DNA of 50,210 nucleotides from Bacillota bacterium (GTDB lineage Bacteria > Bacillota > Clostridia > Christensenellales > Aristaeellaceae), in assembly GCA_023416585.1 (NCBI GenBank), contig JAEZHM010000015.1, forward strand, positions 1 to 50,210, in the 5' to 3' direction. This document shows positions 27,030 to 36,726 of the stretch, piece by piece; positions within the stretch are counted from its first letter, which is position 1, and each line of letters begins with the position of its first letter. Both the position numbers and the translations under genes were made by a program. The notes under the pieces were generated by a model, which had not been told where the DNA came from, did not search any database, and saw nothing but the letters and a program-made list of their open reading frames with translations.

Positions 27030-27141
27030 AATACATGTATTATTTTTTGTTCTGATGAATCCATTGAAAAATAATGATTTTGTGCCTCCCAATAATCCAG
27101 TTGTCCTATTACATTATAATTGCGTAAAAAGTGTGTGTCAA
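27030..27141 (-). promoter_or_regulatory. nagB promoter and leader palindrome
   Basis: Perfect promoter TTGACA, 17 bases, TATAAT on the minus strand (-35 at 27136-27141, -10 at 27113-27118). In the leader just before the ribosome site lies a 12-base palindrome, AATACATGTATT (27030-27041), a possible operator for a GntR-like amino-sugar regulator, although none is in the window. Confidence 0.8.
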
Positions 27142-27151
27142 TGCAGGATAA

Positions 27152-27182
27152 CAAAAAATCGCCGGAACAAAATGCTCCGGCG
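27152..27182 (-). terminator. Terminator of the liv operon
   Basis: On the minus strand CGCCGGA and TCCGGCG form the stem, followed by ATTTTTTG. It lies about 60 bases after the livF stop and just before the nagB promoter. Confidence 0.85.
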
Positions 27183-27243
27183 GCAGATGAAGTGGGCAAG
27201 TAAGCAATGAATGATGAATATTGTACAATAAAAAGTGAAATCT

Positions 27244-27948
27244 TTATGCTCCCAGATACGCTTTCCTCACCCGGTCGTCCTCCAGCAGCTCCGCTGCGCT
27301 GCCCGACATGGCGATGGTACCCGTCTCCAGCACATAGGCACGGCTGGATACGCTGAGGGCCACTTTTGCGTTTTGCTCCACCAGCAAAATGGTGATACCC
27401 CGCTCGTGCAGCGTTTGTATGATGCGGAAGATTTCCTTAACCAGGATGGGGGAAAGCCCCATGGAAGGCTCATCCATCAATAGGATTTTCGGATTGGCCA
27501 TCAGCGCGCGGCCTGTGGCCAGCATCTGCTGCTCACCGCCCGACAGCGTGCCCGCCAACTGCCGCGAACGCTCCTTCAAGCGAGGAAAGCTTGCGAACAC
27601 CGTTTCGACATTCTTGTCGATCTGTTCCTTGCTGCTCAAGGTATATGCGCCCATGCGCAGATTCTCCATCACGGTCATGCGGCTGAATACATGCCGCCCT
27701 TCGGGTACGTGGGCCATTCCCAGCGTAATGATCTTGTATGGATCCGTGGCGCGCAGATTGACATCGTTCAGAGTAATTTGGCCGGAAGTAACCTTCAAAA
27801 GCCCGGAGATGGTGTGCAGTATGGTAGTTTTCCCAGCGCCATTGGCCCCGATGAGGGAAACGATTTCCCCGTCGTTCACTTCCAGAGAAACACCTTTGAT
27901 GGCGTGTATGGCACCGTAGTGCACATGCAGGTCTTTGATGATCAACAT
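27244..27948 (-). CDS. livF: Branched-chain amino-acid ABC ATPase LivF
   Basis: A 234-residue ATP-binding subunit. Walker A GANGAGKTT, signature LSGGEQQML and Walker B ILLMDEPSMGLSP are intact, and the short LivF form (VEQNAKVAL in place of the LivG tail) is typical. The ATG at 27948 has AGGAGGGG. An in-frame upstream ATG at 28011 lies in the livG gene end and is not used. Last gene of the five-gene importer operon. Confidence 0.92.
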   Translation of the reverse strand: MLIIKDLHVHYGAIHAIKGVSLEVNDGEIVSLIGANGAGKTTILHTISGLLKVTSGQITLNDVNLRATDPYKIITLGMAHVPEGRHVFSRMTVMENLRMGAYTLSSKEQIDKNVETVFASFPRLKERSRQLAGTLSGGEQQMLATGRALMANPKILLMDEPSMGLSPILVKEIFRIIQTLHERGITILLVEQNAKVALSVSSRAYVLETGTIAMSGSAAELLEDDRVRKAYLGA

Positions 27949-27961
27949 TTGCAAACCCCTC

Positions 27962-28726
27962 CTATTCGCCCAGGTACGCGGCAATAACCTTCGGGTTGTG
28001 GGAGATCTCATCGGGAACGCCGTGGGCGATTATCTCGCCATAGTCGATCACGACGATGCGCTCACAAATGTTCATCACCAGGCTCATATCATGCTCAATG
28101 AGCAAAATGGAGATGGGGAACTTTTTCCTGATAACGTTGATGCAAGCCAGCAGTTCCGCCGTCTCGGTGGGGTTCATGCCGGCAGCCGGCTCATCCAGCA
28201 GCAGCATCTTGGCGCCGGTGGCCAGGGCGCGGGCGATCTCCAGCTTGCGCTGCTGGCCGTAGGGCAGATTCCCTGCGTTCCAGCCGGCCTTGTCCTGAAG
28301 GTTGAATACAGAAAGCAGCTCCATGGCCTGAATGCGTATTTGATCCTCTTCCCGCCAGAAGCCCGCGGTGCGCAAAAGGGCTCCGAACATGCCGTACTTA
28401 AGCCGGCCAGTAAAGGAAATCAGCACGTTATCCAGCACCGTCATCTTTTTGAAGAGGCGGATGTTTTGAAAGGTGCGGGCGATGCCGGCCGCAACAATCT
28501 CATGGGTTCTTTTACCGTTCATCCGCTGGCCGCAAAGGTAGAACGAGCCTTCCGTCGGCTTATAAACACCTGTCAAAAGGTTGAAAACCGTCGTCTTTCC
28601 GGCGCCGTTGGGCCCGATGAGGCCCACCAGTTCTCCTTGATTGATTTCCAGGTTGAAATTGCTTACGGCTCTTAAGCCGCCGAAAGTTATGCCCAGGCTG
28701 GCAGCCTTAAGAATCTGTTCCTCCAT
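27962..28726 (-). CDS. livG: Branched-chain amino-acid ABC ATPase LivG
   Basis: A 254-residue ATPase with Walker A GPNGAGKTT, the LivG-type PYGQQRKLEIARAL signature and Walker B MLLLDEPAAGMNP. The C-terminal GVPDEISHNPKVIAAYLGE is characteristic of LivG. The start is 3 bases before the livM stop, behind AAAGGAGG, and 13 bases separate it from livF. Confidence 0.92.
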   Translation of the reverse strand: MEEQILKAASLGITFGGLRAVSNFNLEINQGELVGLIGPNGAGKTTVFNLLTGVYKPTEGSFYLCGQRMNGKRTHEIVAAGIARTFQNIRLFKKMTVLDNVLISFTGRLKYGMFGALLRTAGFWREEDQIRIQAMELLSVFNLQDKAGWNAGNLPYGQQRKLEIARALATGAKMLLLDEPAAGMNPTETAELLACINVIRKKFPISILLIEHDMSLVMNICERIVVIDYGEIIAHGVPDEISHNPKVIAAYLGE

Positions 28727-28729
28727 AAG

Positions 28730-29782
28730 TCATTCGCCTCCTTTCGTTAAAGGTTCATTCCGCTTTGAGAAAAACGGAATTTTGCGAATCACCCTGATCA
28801 GGCTGAATTCATAACTGCCGAACAAGCCGGTGGGCCTGAAGATCATAACGATGACCAGCACCACCGAGTAGACCAGCATGCGGTAATCAGAGAAGACACG
28901 CAGCACTTCAGGCAGTATGGACAGCGCAATGGCGGCAATAACCGATCCCGTAAGGGAACCCATACCCCCCAGCACTACCATGATGACATATTCGGTAGAC
29001 TTGAGGAAGCTGAAATCTCCGGGCTGTATAGACCCTGTGCCCCTATGGGCAAATATCGCCCCGGCTATACCGGCAAAAAAGGCGGATATGGTGAAGGTGA
29101 GTACCTTGTAGAAAGTATTGTTTACACCAACGCTTACCGAGGCGATGTCATCTTCCCGGATAGCCATGATGGCGCGGCCGAACTTGGAACGCACAAAAGC
29201 AAACATCATTCCCACGCATAAGACTGCAATCCAAAAGATGATATATATGTTGTTCATCTTCATGATGCCGATGAGCGGCTGACCGGCCGAGCCTTGGGCA
29301 AGGCCCTTGCCGCCGGCGAACTTGAGGTTCTGGATCACCACGCGGATGATCTCCCCAAATCCCAAAGTGATGATAGCCAGGTAGTCACCGCGAAGCCTAA
29401 GCGCGGGAATGCCCACCAACAGGCCGAATATGGCAGCCATCAAGGCGCCGCAGATAAGGCCGATGGCAAACTGGATGATGGGATCCACAGGCGCCATGGT
29501 CCCGGCTTTGATAGCAGCGCCCATAGCCTTGGTAACAATGGCGGAAGTGTACGCACCCACAGCCATGAACCCTGCGTGGCCTAAGGCGATTTGCCCCAGG
29601 AATCCCGTGGCCAGATTCAGCGATGTCACCATGATGATGGAATACAAGCACTGTACAATGATGCCCCGGATATAGCTGTTGATCATGCCGTTTAGATCCA
29701 GCACACACAGGCAAAGGCAGGCTGCCGCCAAACCGATGAGGCTTAACAGCAGTCCAACAAAGCTTTCCTTGCGTCTTGCCAT
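28730..29782 (-). CDS. livM: Branched-chain amino-acid ABC permease LivM
   Basis: A 350-residue permease with about ten membrane segments. LKFAGGKGLAQG and the long loop FGRAIMAIREDDIASVSVGVN, followed by GAIFAHRGTGSIQPGDF, are LivM landmarks. I take the ATG at 29782, 10 bases after the livH stop, rather than an ATG at 29821 inside livH. Confidence 0.9.
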   Translation of the reverse strand: MARRKESFVGLLLSLIGLAAACLCLCVLDLNGMINSYIRGIIVQCLYSIIMVTSLNLATGFLGQIALGHAGFMAVGAYTSAIVTKAMGAAIKAGTMAPVDPIIQFAIGLICGALMAAIFGLLVGIPALRLRGDYLAIITLGFGEIIRVVIQNLKFAGGKGLAQGSAGQPLIGIMKMNNIYIIFWIAVLCVGMMFAFVRSKFGRAIMAIREDDIASVSVGVNNTFYKVLTFTISAFFAGIAGAIFAHRGTGSIQPGDFSFLKSTEYVIMVVLGGMGSLTGSVIAAIALSILPEVLRVFSDYRMLVYSVVLVIVMIFRPTGLFGSYEFSLIRVIRKIPFFSKRNEPLTKGGE

Positions 29783-29792
29783 GCTGCCGCAC

Positions 29793-30749
29793 CTACACTT
29801 TCTCGCCGACATTCTTGCCAAGGATGCCGGCCGGCTTGACCAGAAGGACGATGATCAATATGCCGAACACGATGGCATCAGAGAAGGCGGATGTAATAAT
29901 GCCTCCCGTCAAATCCTTGATATAAGCCTTGGACAAGCTTTCCACCAAGCCTATGACGATACCCCCCAGCATGGCGCCGGGGATGATGCCAATGCCGCCC
30001 AGCACCGCGGCCACAAAGGCTTTGAGGCCCAGCATGGAACCCATGGTGTTGGTGATGGAGGGATATTGGGCAGCATACATCAGCGAGGCGACGCCGGCCA
30101 GACCAGCACCGATGGCAAAGGTCAGCGAAATGGTGCGGTTGACGTTGATACCCATCAGGAACGCTGCATTCTTATCCTCCGAAACGGCACGCATAGCCTG
30201 CCCGCTTTTTGTATGTTTCACAAACAGGAACAAAGCCACCATCACCACGACTCCGATAAGGATGGTAAGCACCGTGTTGGCATCCAGTGTAAACAACACC
30301 TTCGGCTCAGCAGCGCCTTTCGCTGATCCTAAGATACGGATCGGGGCAAGGGTGAAAATCGTCCTAATCTGCTTGGGGTTTGCGCCGAAAAACATCTGGG
30401 CCAGATTCTCCAAAAAGAGGCTCATGGCGATGGCTGTGATGAGGGCGGACATATTGTTGCCCTTTTTCCTAACCGGGCTGTAAGCCAGCTTTTCCACCAG
30501 AACGCCCACTACGGCGCAGACGAGGACCGCAGCGATAACCGCCAGCCATGCTGGCATGCCGGCTGCAATCATCAGGGGCACTGTAAATACCAAGGCATAC
30601 CCACCCACCATGATAAAGTCACCGTGGGCGAAGTTGATCAGCCGGATGATTCCATAAACCATGGTATAGCCCAGCGCCACCAGCGCGTAGATGCTGCCCA
30701 CGCGCAAGCCGTTGATGGTCTGTTGGATGAACAGCATCAGCCCATCCAT
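29793..30749 (-). CDS. livH: Branched-chain amino-acid ABC permease LivH
   Basis: A 318-residue permease with about eight membrane segments, starting like other LivH proteins (MDGLMLFIQQTINGLRVGSIYAL). An alternative ATG at 30758 lies only a few bases from the GAGGAAG site, so 30749 is preferred but not certain. The loop SGQAMRAVSEDKNAAFLMGIN is the ATPase-coupling segment. Confidence 0.9.
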   Translation of the reverse strand: MDGLMLFIQQTINGLRVGSIYALVALGYTMVYGIIRLINFAHGDFIMVGGYALVFTVPLMIAAGMPAWLAVIAAVLVCAVVGVLVEKLAYSPVRKKGNNMSALITAIAMSLFLENLAQMFFGANPKQIRTIFTLAPIRILGSAKGAAEPKVLFTLDANTVLTILIGVVVMVALFLFVKHTKSGQAMRAVSEDKNAAFLMGINVNRTISLTFAIGAGLAGVASLMYAAQYPSITNTMGSMLGLKAFVAAVLGGIGIIPGAMLGGIVIGLVESLSKAYIKDLTGGIITSAFSDAIVFGILIIVLLVKPAGILGKNVGEKV

Positions 30750-30821
30750 GCATGACATCTTCCTCTCTTGGAAAAAAATTGCTTTATCTGTCATATCACA
30801 AAAGGATATACAAACAGAGGA

Positions 30822-30845
30822 GGGGCGGACTTTTGGGTCCGCCCC
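30822..30845 (-). ncRNA. Intercistronic hairpin between livJ and livH
   Basis: GGGGCGGAC (30822-30830) and GTCCGCCCC (30837-30845) form a perfect 9-base stem with a six-base loop in the 160-base gap after livJ. On the minus strand the tail is CTCCTCTG, not a T run. Such hairpins after binding-protein genes often protect the upstream message and lower downstream expression. Confidence 0.65.
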
Positions 30846-30916
30846 TTTCCCCAGGCGATCAGAAATGTACAGCATTCCTGCCACGCCTGTTAGCGGCACT
30901 GCCGGGCGGCGGAAGC

Positions 30917-32053
30917 TTAGATGCTCTTGTAGAACTTGGCAGCGCCGTCTACAAACTCGATGAACGCAACAGGCTTGAGAGGGGTGCCGGTCTCATCCAG
31001 CGTGAAGGAGCCGGTGACTCCTTCAAAGCTCATGCCGGTCATGGCCTCGATGATCTTGGCGGTATCATCGGTGCTGGCGGTCTCGATGGCCTGCTTGAGC
31101 ATGTATGCGGAGTCATAGGCCAAAGCGGCCAAGGCGTTCAAACTTTTTGCGCCAAACTTTTCGCTGTAGCCCTTCACAAAATTCTGAACCTTCTCAGAAG
31201 GATCATCAGGAGAGTAGTGGTTGACGAAGTAGCACTTGTTGTACAGGCTCTTATCCTCAACCATGGCGCCAACGGTTCCGTCCCAGCCGTCGGCGCCGGC
31301 AAAGTAGCCTGTGAAGCCGGCAGCGCGGGCCTGGGGCACGATGTAGGGGCCTACCGTGTCATAGTAGAAGGGGGCAAAGATCAGCTCTGCGCCGGAGGCG
31401 GCGATGTTGGTGAGCTGCGTGGTGAAATCCGTATCGTGGACGCCGGAAGTACTTTCCGTTGCGACCAGTTCCAGCCCGAGCGTCTCGCAGGTGGCCTTGA
31501 AGGAGTCGTACAGGCCGGAGGAATAGGCATCGCCGGATGCGTAAAGCACGGCTACCTTCTTCACGCCCAGGTCTACAGCCAGCTTGGCGGCATTCATGCC
31601 CTGGAAGGAATCCTTGTAGCAGGCACGGAACACGCCTTTGACGTCATTGGTTACATCGTCATTGGTGGCAGTGGGGGTCAGAAGGAGCATGCCCTGCTCA
31701 TCAGCCAGTCTGGCCAAGCCCAGGGTGACGCCGGAGGTCACGGAGCCAAGGATGGCTTTCACACCGTCAGATACCAGCTTGTTGAAGGCGTTGGCACCCT
31801 CAGTGGAGTCGCCCTTATCGTCCATGTAGGTTACTTCCAACATGCGGCCGTCAAGAACGCCACCGGCTGCGTTGATTTCTTCCACAGCCATCTTGATGCC
31901 GTTGGAAACAGCTTCGCCATACGTGGCAAGTTCACCGGTATTGGGCGCGATGGCGCCAATCGGGATGGGCTTGGGTGCATCGGCCAGGGCCGGCAGGCAA
32001 ACGGTCGAAATGACCAATGCCAAAACGGCAAACAGAGACAGCGCTTTTTTCAT
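30917..32053 (-). CDS. livJ: Branched-chain amino-acid-type binding protein LivJ
   Basis: A 378-residue extracytoplasmic binding protein (Leu/Ile/Val family, periplasmic fold type I). It begins the importer operon livJ-H-M-G-F. A signal peptide ends near ALADAPKP, and the only nearby cysteine is not in a lipobox, so it is predicted not to be lipid-anchored. The ATG has GGGAGG. Ligand may be a branched-chain amino acid, but related binding proteins take other amides. Confidence 0.9.
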   Translation of the reverse strand: MKKALSLFAVLALVISTVCLPALADAPKPIPIGAIAPNTGELATYGEAVSNGIKMAVEEINAAGGVLDGRMLEVTYMDDKGDSTEGANAFNKLVSDGVKAILGSVTSGVTLGLARLADEQGMLLLTPTATNDDVTNDVKGVFRACYKDSFQGMNAAKLAVDLGVKKVAVLYASGDAYSSGLYDSFKATCETLGLELVATESTSGVHDTDFTTQLTNIAASGAELIFAPFYYDTVGPYIVPQARAAGFTGYFAGADGWDGTVGAMVEDKSLYNKCYFVNHYSPDDPSEKVQNFVKGYSEKFGAKSLNALAALAYDSAYMLKQAIETASTDDTAKIIEAMTGMSFEGVTGSFTLDETGTPLKPVAFIEFVDGAAKFYKSI

Positions 32054-32578
32054 TTGATGTTTCCTCCCTCATAATGGATTTCCTGGGCGGTGACATGAGC
32101 CTTTGGCAAACCAAAAGCAACAGAATCTGGATATTGACTACCATCCTGCCATGCTCCATTGCTTGTGGTGACATTATAGCGCGAGCGTATGGGCATGTCA
32201 ATTAGTTTTGAATGCGTATTTCCCTGATTATTCATTTCCATTAAGGCCATCCGACGAAAAAAACGGAAAAAGTGCAGTCATACCGCAACATCCCTCTATT
32301 CTCATTATATTTTTTTGGAGCCGTTGTGCAATTTGCATTTGTAAAACTCCCATTTTCAATCGTACGATCATGCCGGTGGTCGCCGGAATAATTTCCGCGG
32401 CACGCAAACTGGTGTGCAAAAAGACTGTTTTCGCTAGGGGATCGTTTTGTTTTTACATTTTTAACTATACAGACCGCTTTCCATGGGGTAAAATAGAATA
32501 GGTTACATATAGGTAAGAATGATGAAATGGGCATAGGGCGGCTGTAAGCTTCCCGGATGTATGCATAAGGGAGCGGCT
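32054..32578. other. Divergent region before livJ and the 401-residue protein
   Basis: No gene. It holds the livJ promoter. The part after 32202 is AT-rich; I see no promoter for the plus-strand gene that I would defend. Confidence 0.5.
32173..32201 (-). promoter_or_regulatory. livJ operon promoter
   Basis: TTGACA (32196-32201), 17 bases, TATAAT (32173-32178), a perfect consensus promoter about 120 bases before livJ, leaving a long leader. Confidence 0.9.
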
Positions 32579-33784
32579 ATGAAACGAACAAGCAAGGGTA
32601 AGGGTCTGGCCCTCATTCTGATAATAGCATTGCTGATGAACATGCCAATTGCCGGCATGGCTACCGACGCGGATGTTGGCGGGCTGACGATGGAAGAGTT
32701 AAGCGGCTGGGCAGCCAAAATGCTTGATCGGGCAAGAAAATCAGTTCCGCTCTCATCCGGTCCGCAGGCGGACAATACGGAGGACGGCTATAAAGTGGTA
32801 TATGACTTTGCCACATTGTACCTTGATACGCCGGAGCTTACAGACAACAGCGTTTTAAATGCCATTACCGTAACGGGATATGACGTGGAATGCCCCCGCG
32901 ACGTTTATGTATCCGACACGCAGCAGATGCTGCTTGAAGCTTACGCCAATGAAAACACCGCGCTGCTTGGAAGTGAGGATTTTGCGGTTCTTTATCTTTC
33001 CGACAGCCTCCCGGAAGAAGCGCTATGGGGCTGGGTGCAGCGGGAGGGACAGCAGATTCAGGCGGTACAATACGCCGTGCATGAATATTTATCGGAAGAC
33101 AAGTATACCGACTGCGGCCTGTTATACAGCATTAAAGACGGTTATGTCACTGCCGTGCGAGCCTACGGCTTGTCGGTATCCGTTTCCCGGGCGCAGGTGG
33201 AGGATACACTTGCCGGGGTATCGTTAATCCAGCAGGAGGAGACATATTTCAACTATCCCCAAAGCAGCATAGGCACCGACCTGGATCCCTTTGAAAGGGA
33301 GGATTTGCTTTTTTCCGGGCTGGACTTTCTGGGCCTTACGCCGGAATCGGCCATCGGGTCGCTGGGAACGTTTGAAACCGAGACCTGGCTTAAGGACGAC
33401 AATGGTGATTGGATGCGCATCATACAATGGCCTATGGCGGAGATCACCTTTGCATACAGCAGTGATAAGGTTTTTAAACACGTGGATACATTGGCTGTCA
33501 GTCAGCGGGGCTTTGAGGGGCCCCGTGGCGTACAGGTGGGTGATACCTTCTCCAGCGTGCTGATGCGTTTCCGGCACAGCGAAGGAGAGTTTGACGGCTC
33601 AAATACGGATATGCTGTACGGTGACGGCCAAACGCCGCCCTTTGGCCTGGCGGAATACGAAGAAACCACCGCCACGCTGCATTACACCAGCCCGGTTGAC
33701 GGCAGCGGGGACGTAAAATCTGTTACATTGCACATGATATTTGTGGATACCATACTATCGGAGCTGTTTCTGTATTCCTGGTAA
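32579..33784 (+). CDS. Secreted protein of unknown function
   Basis: A 401-residue protein with an N-terminal signal peptide (about 1-32, ending GMATDAD) and no lipobox. I recognise no domain. It is acidic, and the C-terminal half carries FSSVLMRFRHSEGEFDG and many aromatic residues, so a beta-rich extracellular fold is likely. The ATG at 32579 follows GGGAGC. A repeat protein starts 57 bases after its stop, and the two may be co-transcribed. Confidence 0.6.
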   Translation: MKRTSKGKGLALILIIALLMNMPIAGMATDADVGGLTMEELSGWAAKMLDRARKSVPLSSGPQADNTEDGYKVVYDFATLYLDTPELTDNSVLNAITVTGYDVECPRDVYVSDTQQMLLEAYANENTALLGSEDFAVLYLSDSLPEEALWGWVQREGQQIQAVQYAVHEYLSEDKYTDCGLLYSIKDGYVTAVRAYGLSVSVSRAQVEDTLAGVSLIQQEETYFNYPQSSIGTDLDPFEREDLLFSGLDFLGLTPESAIGSLGTFETETWLKDDNGDWMRIIQWPMAEITFAYSSDKVFKHVDTLAVSQRGFEGPRGVQVGDTFSSVLMRFRHSEGEFDGSNTDMLYGDGQTPPFGLAEYEETTATLHYTSPVDGSGDVKSVTLHMIFVDTILSELFLYSW

Positions 33785-33841
33785 TACATCGTGCCATGGA
33801 CAAGCTCCCGCTTTTAATGGAAATCGGAAGGGAGATAGCCT

Positions 33842-36655
33842 ATGAAAATCGACCTGACCTGCCCGGTGGAGCTGTGGCGGTATGAATTGCCTACGGAGAC
33901 GGATGAAGCCTGCCGGCTGCTTTTGTACAACCTGTCGGACAAGCTTGTTGCAAGCATGCAGGTGACGCTGGCCGGATATGACGCAAACGGTGAAGTGCTA
34001 AGCCGCCAGGTGGAACGGGCTCAGGATGTGAACGGCGAAAGCAAGTCGACCTTTGAGGTATTGATCCAGATGGAGGGCGGCGCGCAATCTTCCGGCATGG
34101 AGCTTGTCATCGAAAAGGTGTGGTTTGACGACGGCACTATCTGGCGCCGTGGCAATGCCCATTTATCGGAATATGTGCCCAATACGCTGCCCAACAACAG
34201 AAGGCTGGAGATGCTGCGCTTCGTGGCCGGGTCCGACGCGGTGGGCTATCCGCAGGACCAGGGTGCGCTGTGGCTATGCGTGTGCGGCCGCGCCAATGCC
34301 GCCAGCGAATCTTCCTGCCGCCGCTGCCAAAGGGAAAAGCTGGAGGTTTTTGAAAAGTTTAATCAATCCGCCATCGAGGAGATGGTGGAATCAAGGGAAA
34401 AGGAACTGGACCAGATCGCCCACCGGGCAAGGATACAAGCCTCGCAGCAGCAATTGGAGCGGGAAGCGCGCCTGAAACGGAAAAAGCTCCGGCGCCGCAG
34501 GGTGATTTTGTCTACGCTGGCCACGGTCTTGATATTGGGCGGTGCGTACGGCGTCTATTTCCACGGCATACCCTATTACCGCTATTACCGGGCCAGCCAG
34601 CAATTGGACAGCGGTTTGTATGGGGAGGCCAAGGCGGCCTTTGCCCAGATGCCGGGATACCTTGACGCGGACGCGCTGGTGAAAAAGAGCGATTATCTCC
34701 AGGCAGTAAGCGATTTAAAGACCGGTACGGAAGCATCCCTTTTAAATGCGCAGGAAATATTCGTCAAGCTGGGCGATTATGAGAATTCCGCCCTGAAGGC
34801 CAAGGAAGCCATGTATGCCCGTGCGGAAAAGATGCTGCAGGCGGGGAAGTATGATGATGCCGCAGCGCTCTTTGAAGCGGTCCCCGATTATTCCGACGCC
34901 CGGGTACGCCGGCAGAACGCGCTGTATGAAAAGGCCATGGCCCTTTTGAATCAAGGCAGCTTTGCGGAGGCCAAGGCCATCTTCGAAGCATTGACGGGCT
35001 ATGCCGGAGCGGATAAGATGGCCAAGGAGTGTGTATATCAGCCAGGCATCATCGCGCTGGACAATAAGGAGTACGATCAGGCGATAGTGCTTCTCAACCA
35101 GATCCCAGACTACCCCGGCGTGGAACAAAAGCTGAAGGAAGCCTATTACGCCAAGGGTGATCAATTGCAGGCCGCCGGAGATTATGTGGCTGCCGGGGAA
35201 GCCTATTTGATGGCCGGCAACTACCTCGACGCCGTAACAAAAGCCTCCGGGAGCATATATGAGCCGGCCAAGAAGGAAATGAATGCCGGCAATTACGGTA
35301 AAGCGGCGGATATGTTTTTGAAGATCAAAAGCTACCAGGATTCCATGCAGCTGGCTTCAGAATGCATATACCAAGTGGCACTTACCGCGCTTAACGGCAA
35401 GGAATATGCAAATGCCCGGGAACTGTTTTTACAGATACCCAATTACCTGGACGCCAAGGACCAGGCCAATGAGGCTATCTACCAGCCGGCCCAGGACCTT
35501 GTAAAGCAGGGCAAATTCGAGGAAGCTCTTGCGGAATATGCTAAAATTCCCGATTACAAGGATGTCCCCGCAAAGGTACAGGAGGTAAAGTACAAGCAGG
35601 CTTCCGCTCACATGGCTGCCGGGGAATACGACAGTGCCATAGCGCTGTATCAGGAACTGGGCGGCTATTCTGACAGTGCCACCCGCATACAGGACGCGCT
35701 GTACAGCCTGGCTGGGCAGACGCTCAAAGCCAAAGACTACATAGCCGCCATCGACCAGTATTCCAACCTGAACGGCTACAGCGATTCGCAGGAAAAGATC
35801 AAGGAAGCAAAATATCAACTGGCGATGGGCCACAAGGAAAAAGCCGAGTATCAGGATGCGGTGACGCTGCTTTCCTCCATTGGCAAATACAAAGATTCAT
35901 CTGACCAGATCAAGGCCTGCAACTATGCCCAGGCGAAAATCTGGCTGGATGCCGGAGAACTGGATAAGGCTGCGTCAGCCTTCCAGGAACTGGGCAAGTA
36001 TGAGGATGCCCAAACGCTTTTCAAGCAGAGCAACTATGAAGTGGCGGTAAAGGCGCGGGACGCCGGGGATCTTGCCAACGCGGGCAGGCTGTTTGCCCAA
36101 GTAAGCGGATACCAGGACGCTGCCGCGCAAAGCGAAGCCTGCTTTGACGGTTACTATGCACAGGTGAAGACAGATGCTGACGCAGCTATGGAAGGCAAGG
36201 ATTACAAGGCTGTGGTAGACATCCTGAGCAAGGTGGAACTTACGAACCTGCCGCAAAAGTACCGGGACTTGGGTGATATGTACAGCCTGGCCAATTATGA
36301 GTATGCCAACGACCTGTACGCCGATGGCAAGCCTTATGAAGCGCTGCCCTATTACAAAAACATACCGGATTACAGGGACGTAACCAGCAGGCGTCTTGCC
36401 CGCAACTGCTATATGGTGCTGGGCAAGTGGACATCCAAAACGGGCGTGGCCATGGAGTTTAGGGAAGACGGCACCTGCTTAATCGACGGGGAGGAGCTTT
36501 TCTTCAATGTAAACAACTATTCCATGTTCACAGGTGTAACAAGGGACAGGCTTACGCTTACCCATAAGGTAACGGCCGTATACGAAAAGGATATGACGCT
36601 GCGGGATATACGGGATGGAAAGAACAAAGTCATCAAACTGAAGAGGGTGGAGTAG
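33842..36655 (+). CDS. Zinc-ribbon, membrane-spanning repeat protein
   Basis: A 937-residue protein in four parts. Residues 1-135 are an uncharacterised domain. At about 145-165 a CxC-x10-CxxC zinc ribbon is seen (CVCGRANAASESSCRRC). After a basic coiled-coil-like stretch one membrane helix spans about 222-240. Then about sixteen helical repeats of 36-38 residues follow (250-850), each ending in a pattern like GYSDS, NYLDA or DYKDV, a TPR-like solenoid. The last 80 residues form a small beta-type domain (YMVLGKWTSKTGVAMEF). The zinc ribbon would be inside the cell and the repeats outside. Function unknown, likely a surface scaffold. Confidence 0.8.
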   Translation: MKIDLTCPVELWRYELPTETDEACRLLLYNLSDKLVASMQVTLAGYDANGEVLSRQVERAQDVNGESKSTFEVLIQMEGGAQSSGMELVIEKVWFDDGTIWRRGNAHLSEYVPNTLPNNRRLEMLRFVAGSDAVGYPQDQGALWLCVCGRANAASESSCRRCQREKLEVFEKFNQSAIEEMVESREKELDQIAHRARIQASQQQLEREARLKRKKLRRRRVILSTLATVLILGGAYGVYFHGIPYYRYYRASQQLDSGLYGEAKAAFAQMPGYLDADALVKKSDYLQAVSDLKTGTEASLLNAQEIFVKLGDYENSALKAKEAMYARAEKMLQAGKYDDAAALFEAVPDYSDARVRRQNALYEKAMALLNQGSFAEAKAIFEALTGYAGADKMAKECVYQPGIIALDNKEYDQAIVLLNQIPDYPGVEQKLKEAYYAKGDQLQAAGDYVAAGEAYLMAGNYLDAVTKASGSIYEPAKKEMNAGNYGKAADMFLKIKSYQDSMQLASECIYQVALTALNGKEYANARELFLQIPNYLDAKDQANEAIYQPAQDLVKQGKFEEALAEYAKIPDYKDVPAKVQEVKYKQASAHMAAGEYDSAIALYQELGGYSDSATRIQDALYSLAGQTLKAKDYIAAIDQYSNLNGYSDSQEKIKEAKYQLAMGHKEKAEYQDAVTLLSSIGKYKDSSDQIKACNYAQAKIWLDAGELDKAASAFQELGKYEDAQTLFKQSNYEVAVKARDAGDLANAGRLFAQVSGYQDAAAQSEACFDGYYAQVKTDADAAMEGKDYKAVVDILSKVELTNLPQKYRDLGDMYSLANYEYANDLYADGKPYEALPYYKNIPDYRDVTSRRLARNCYMVLGKWTSKTGVAMEFREDGTCLIDGEELFFNVNNYSMFTGVTRDRLTLTHKVTAVYEKDMTLRDIRDGKNKVIKLKRVE

Positions 36656-36695
36656 CCCTCTTTCCGATTCTGCACATTCTGCCTAAAGCCCTGCG

Positions 36696-36726
36696 CACCG
36701 GCCAAGCTTTGCCTGGCCGGTGTTTT
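36696..36726 (+). terminator. Terminator after repeat-protein gene
   Basis: CACCGGCCA (36696-36704) and TGGCCGGTG (36714-36722), then TTTT. Confidence 0.8.
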
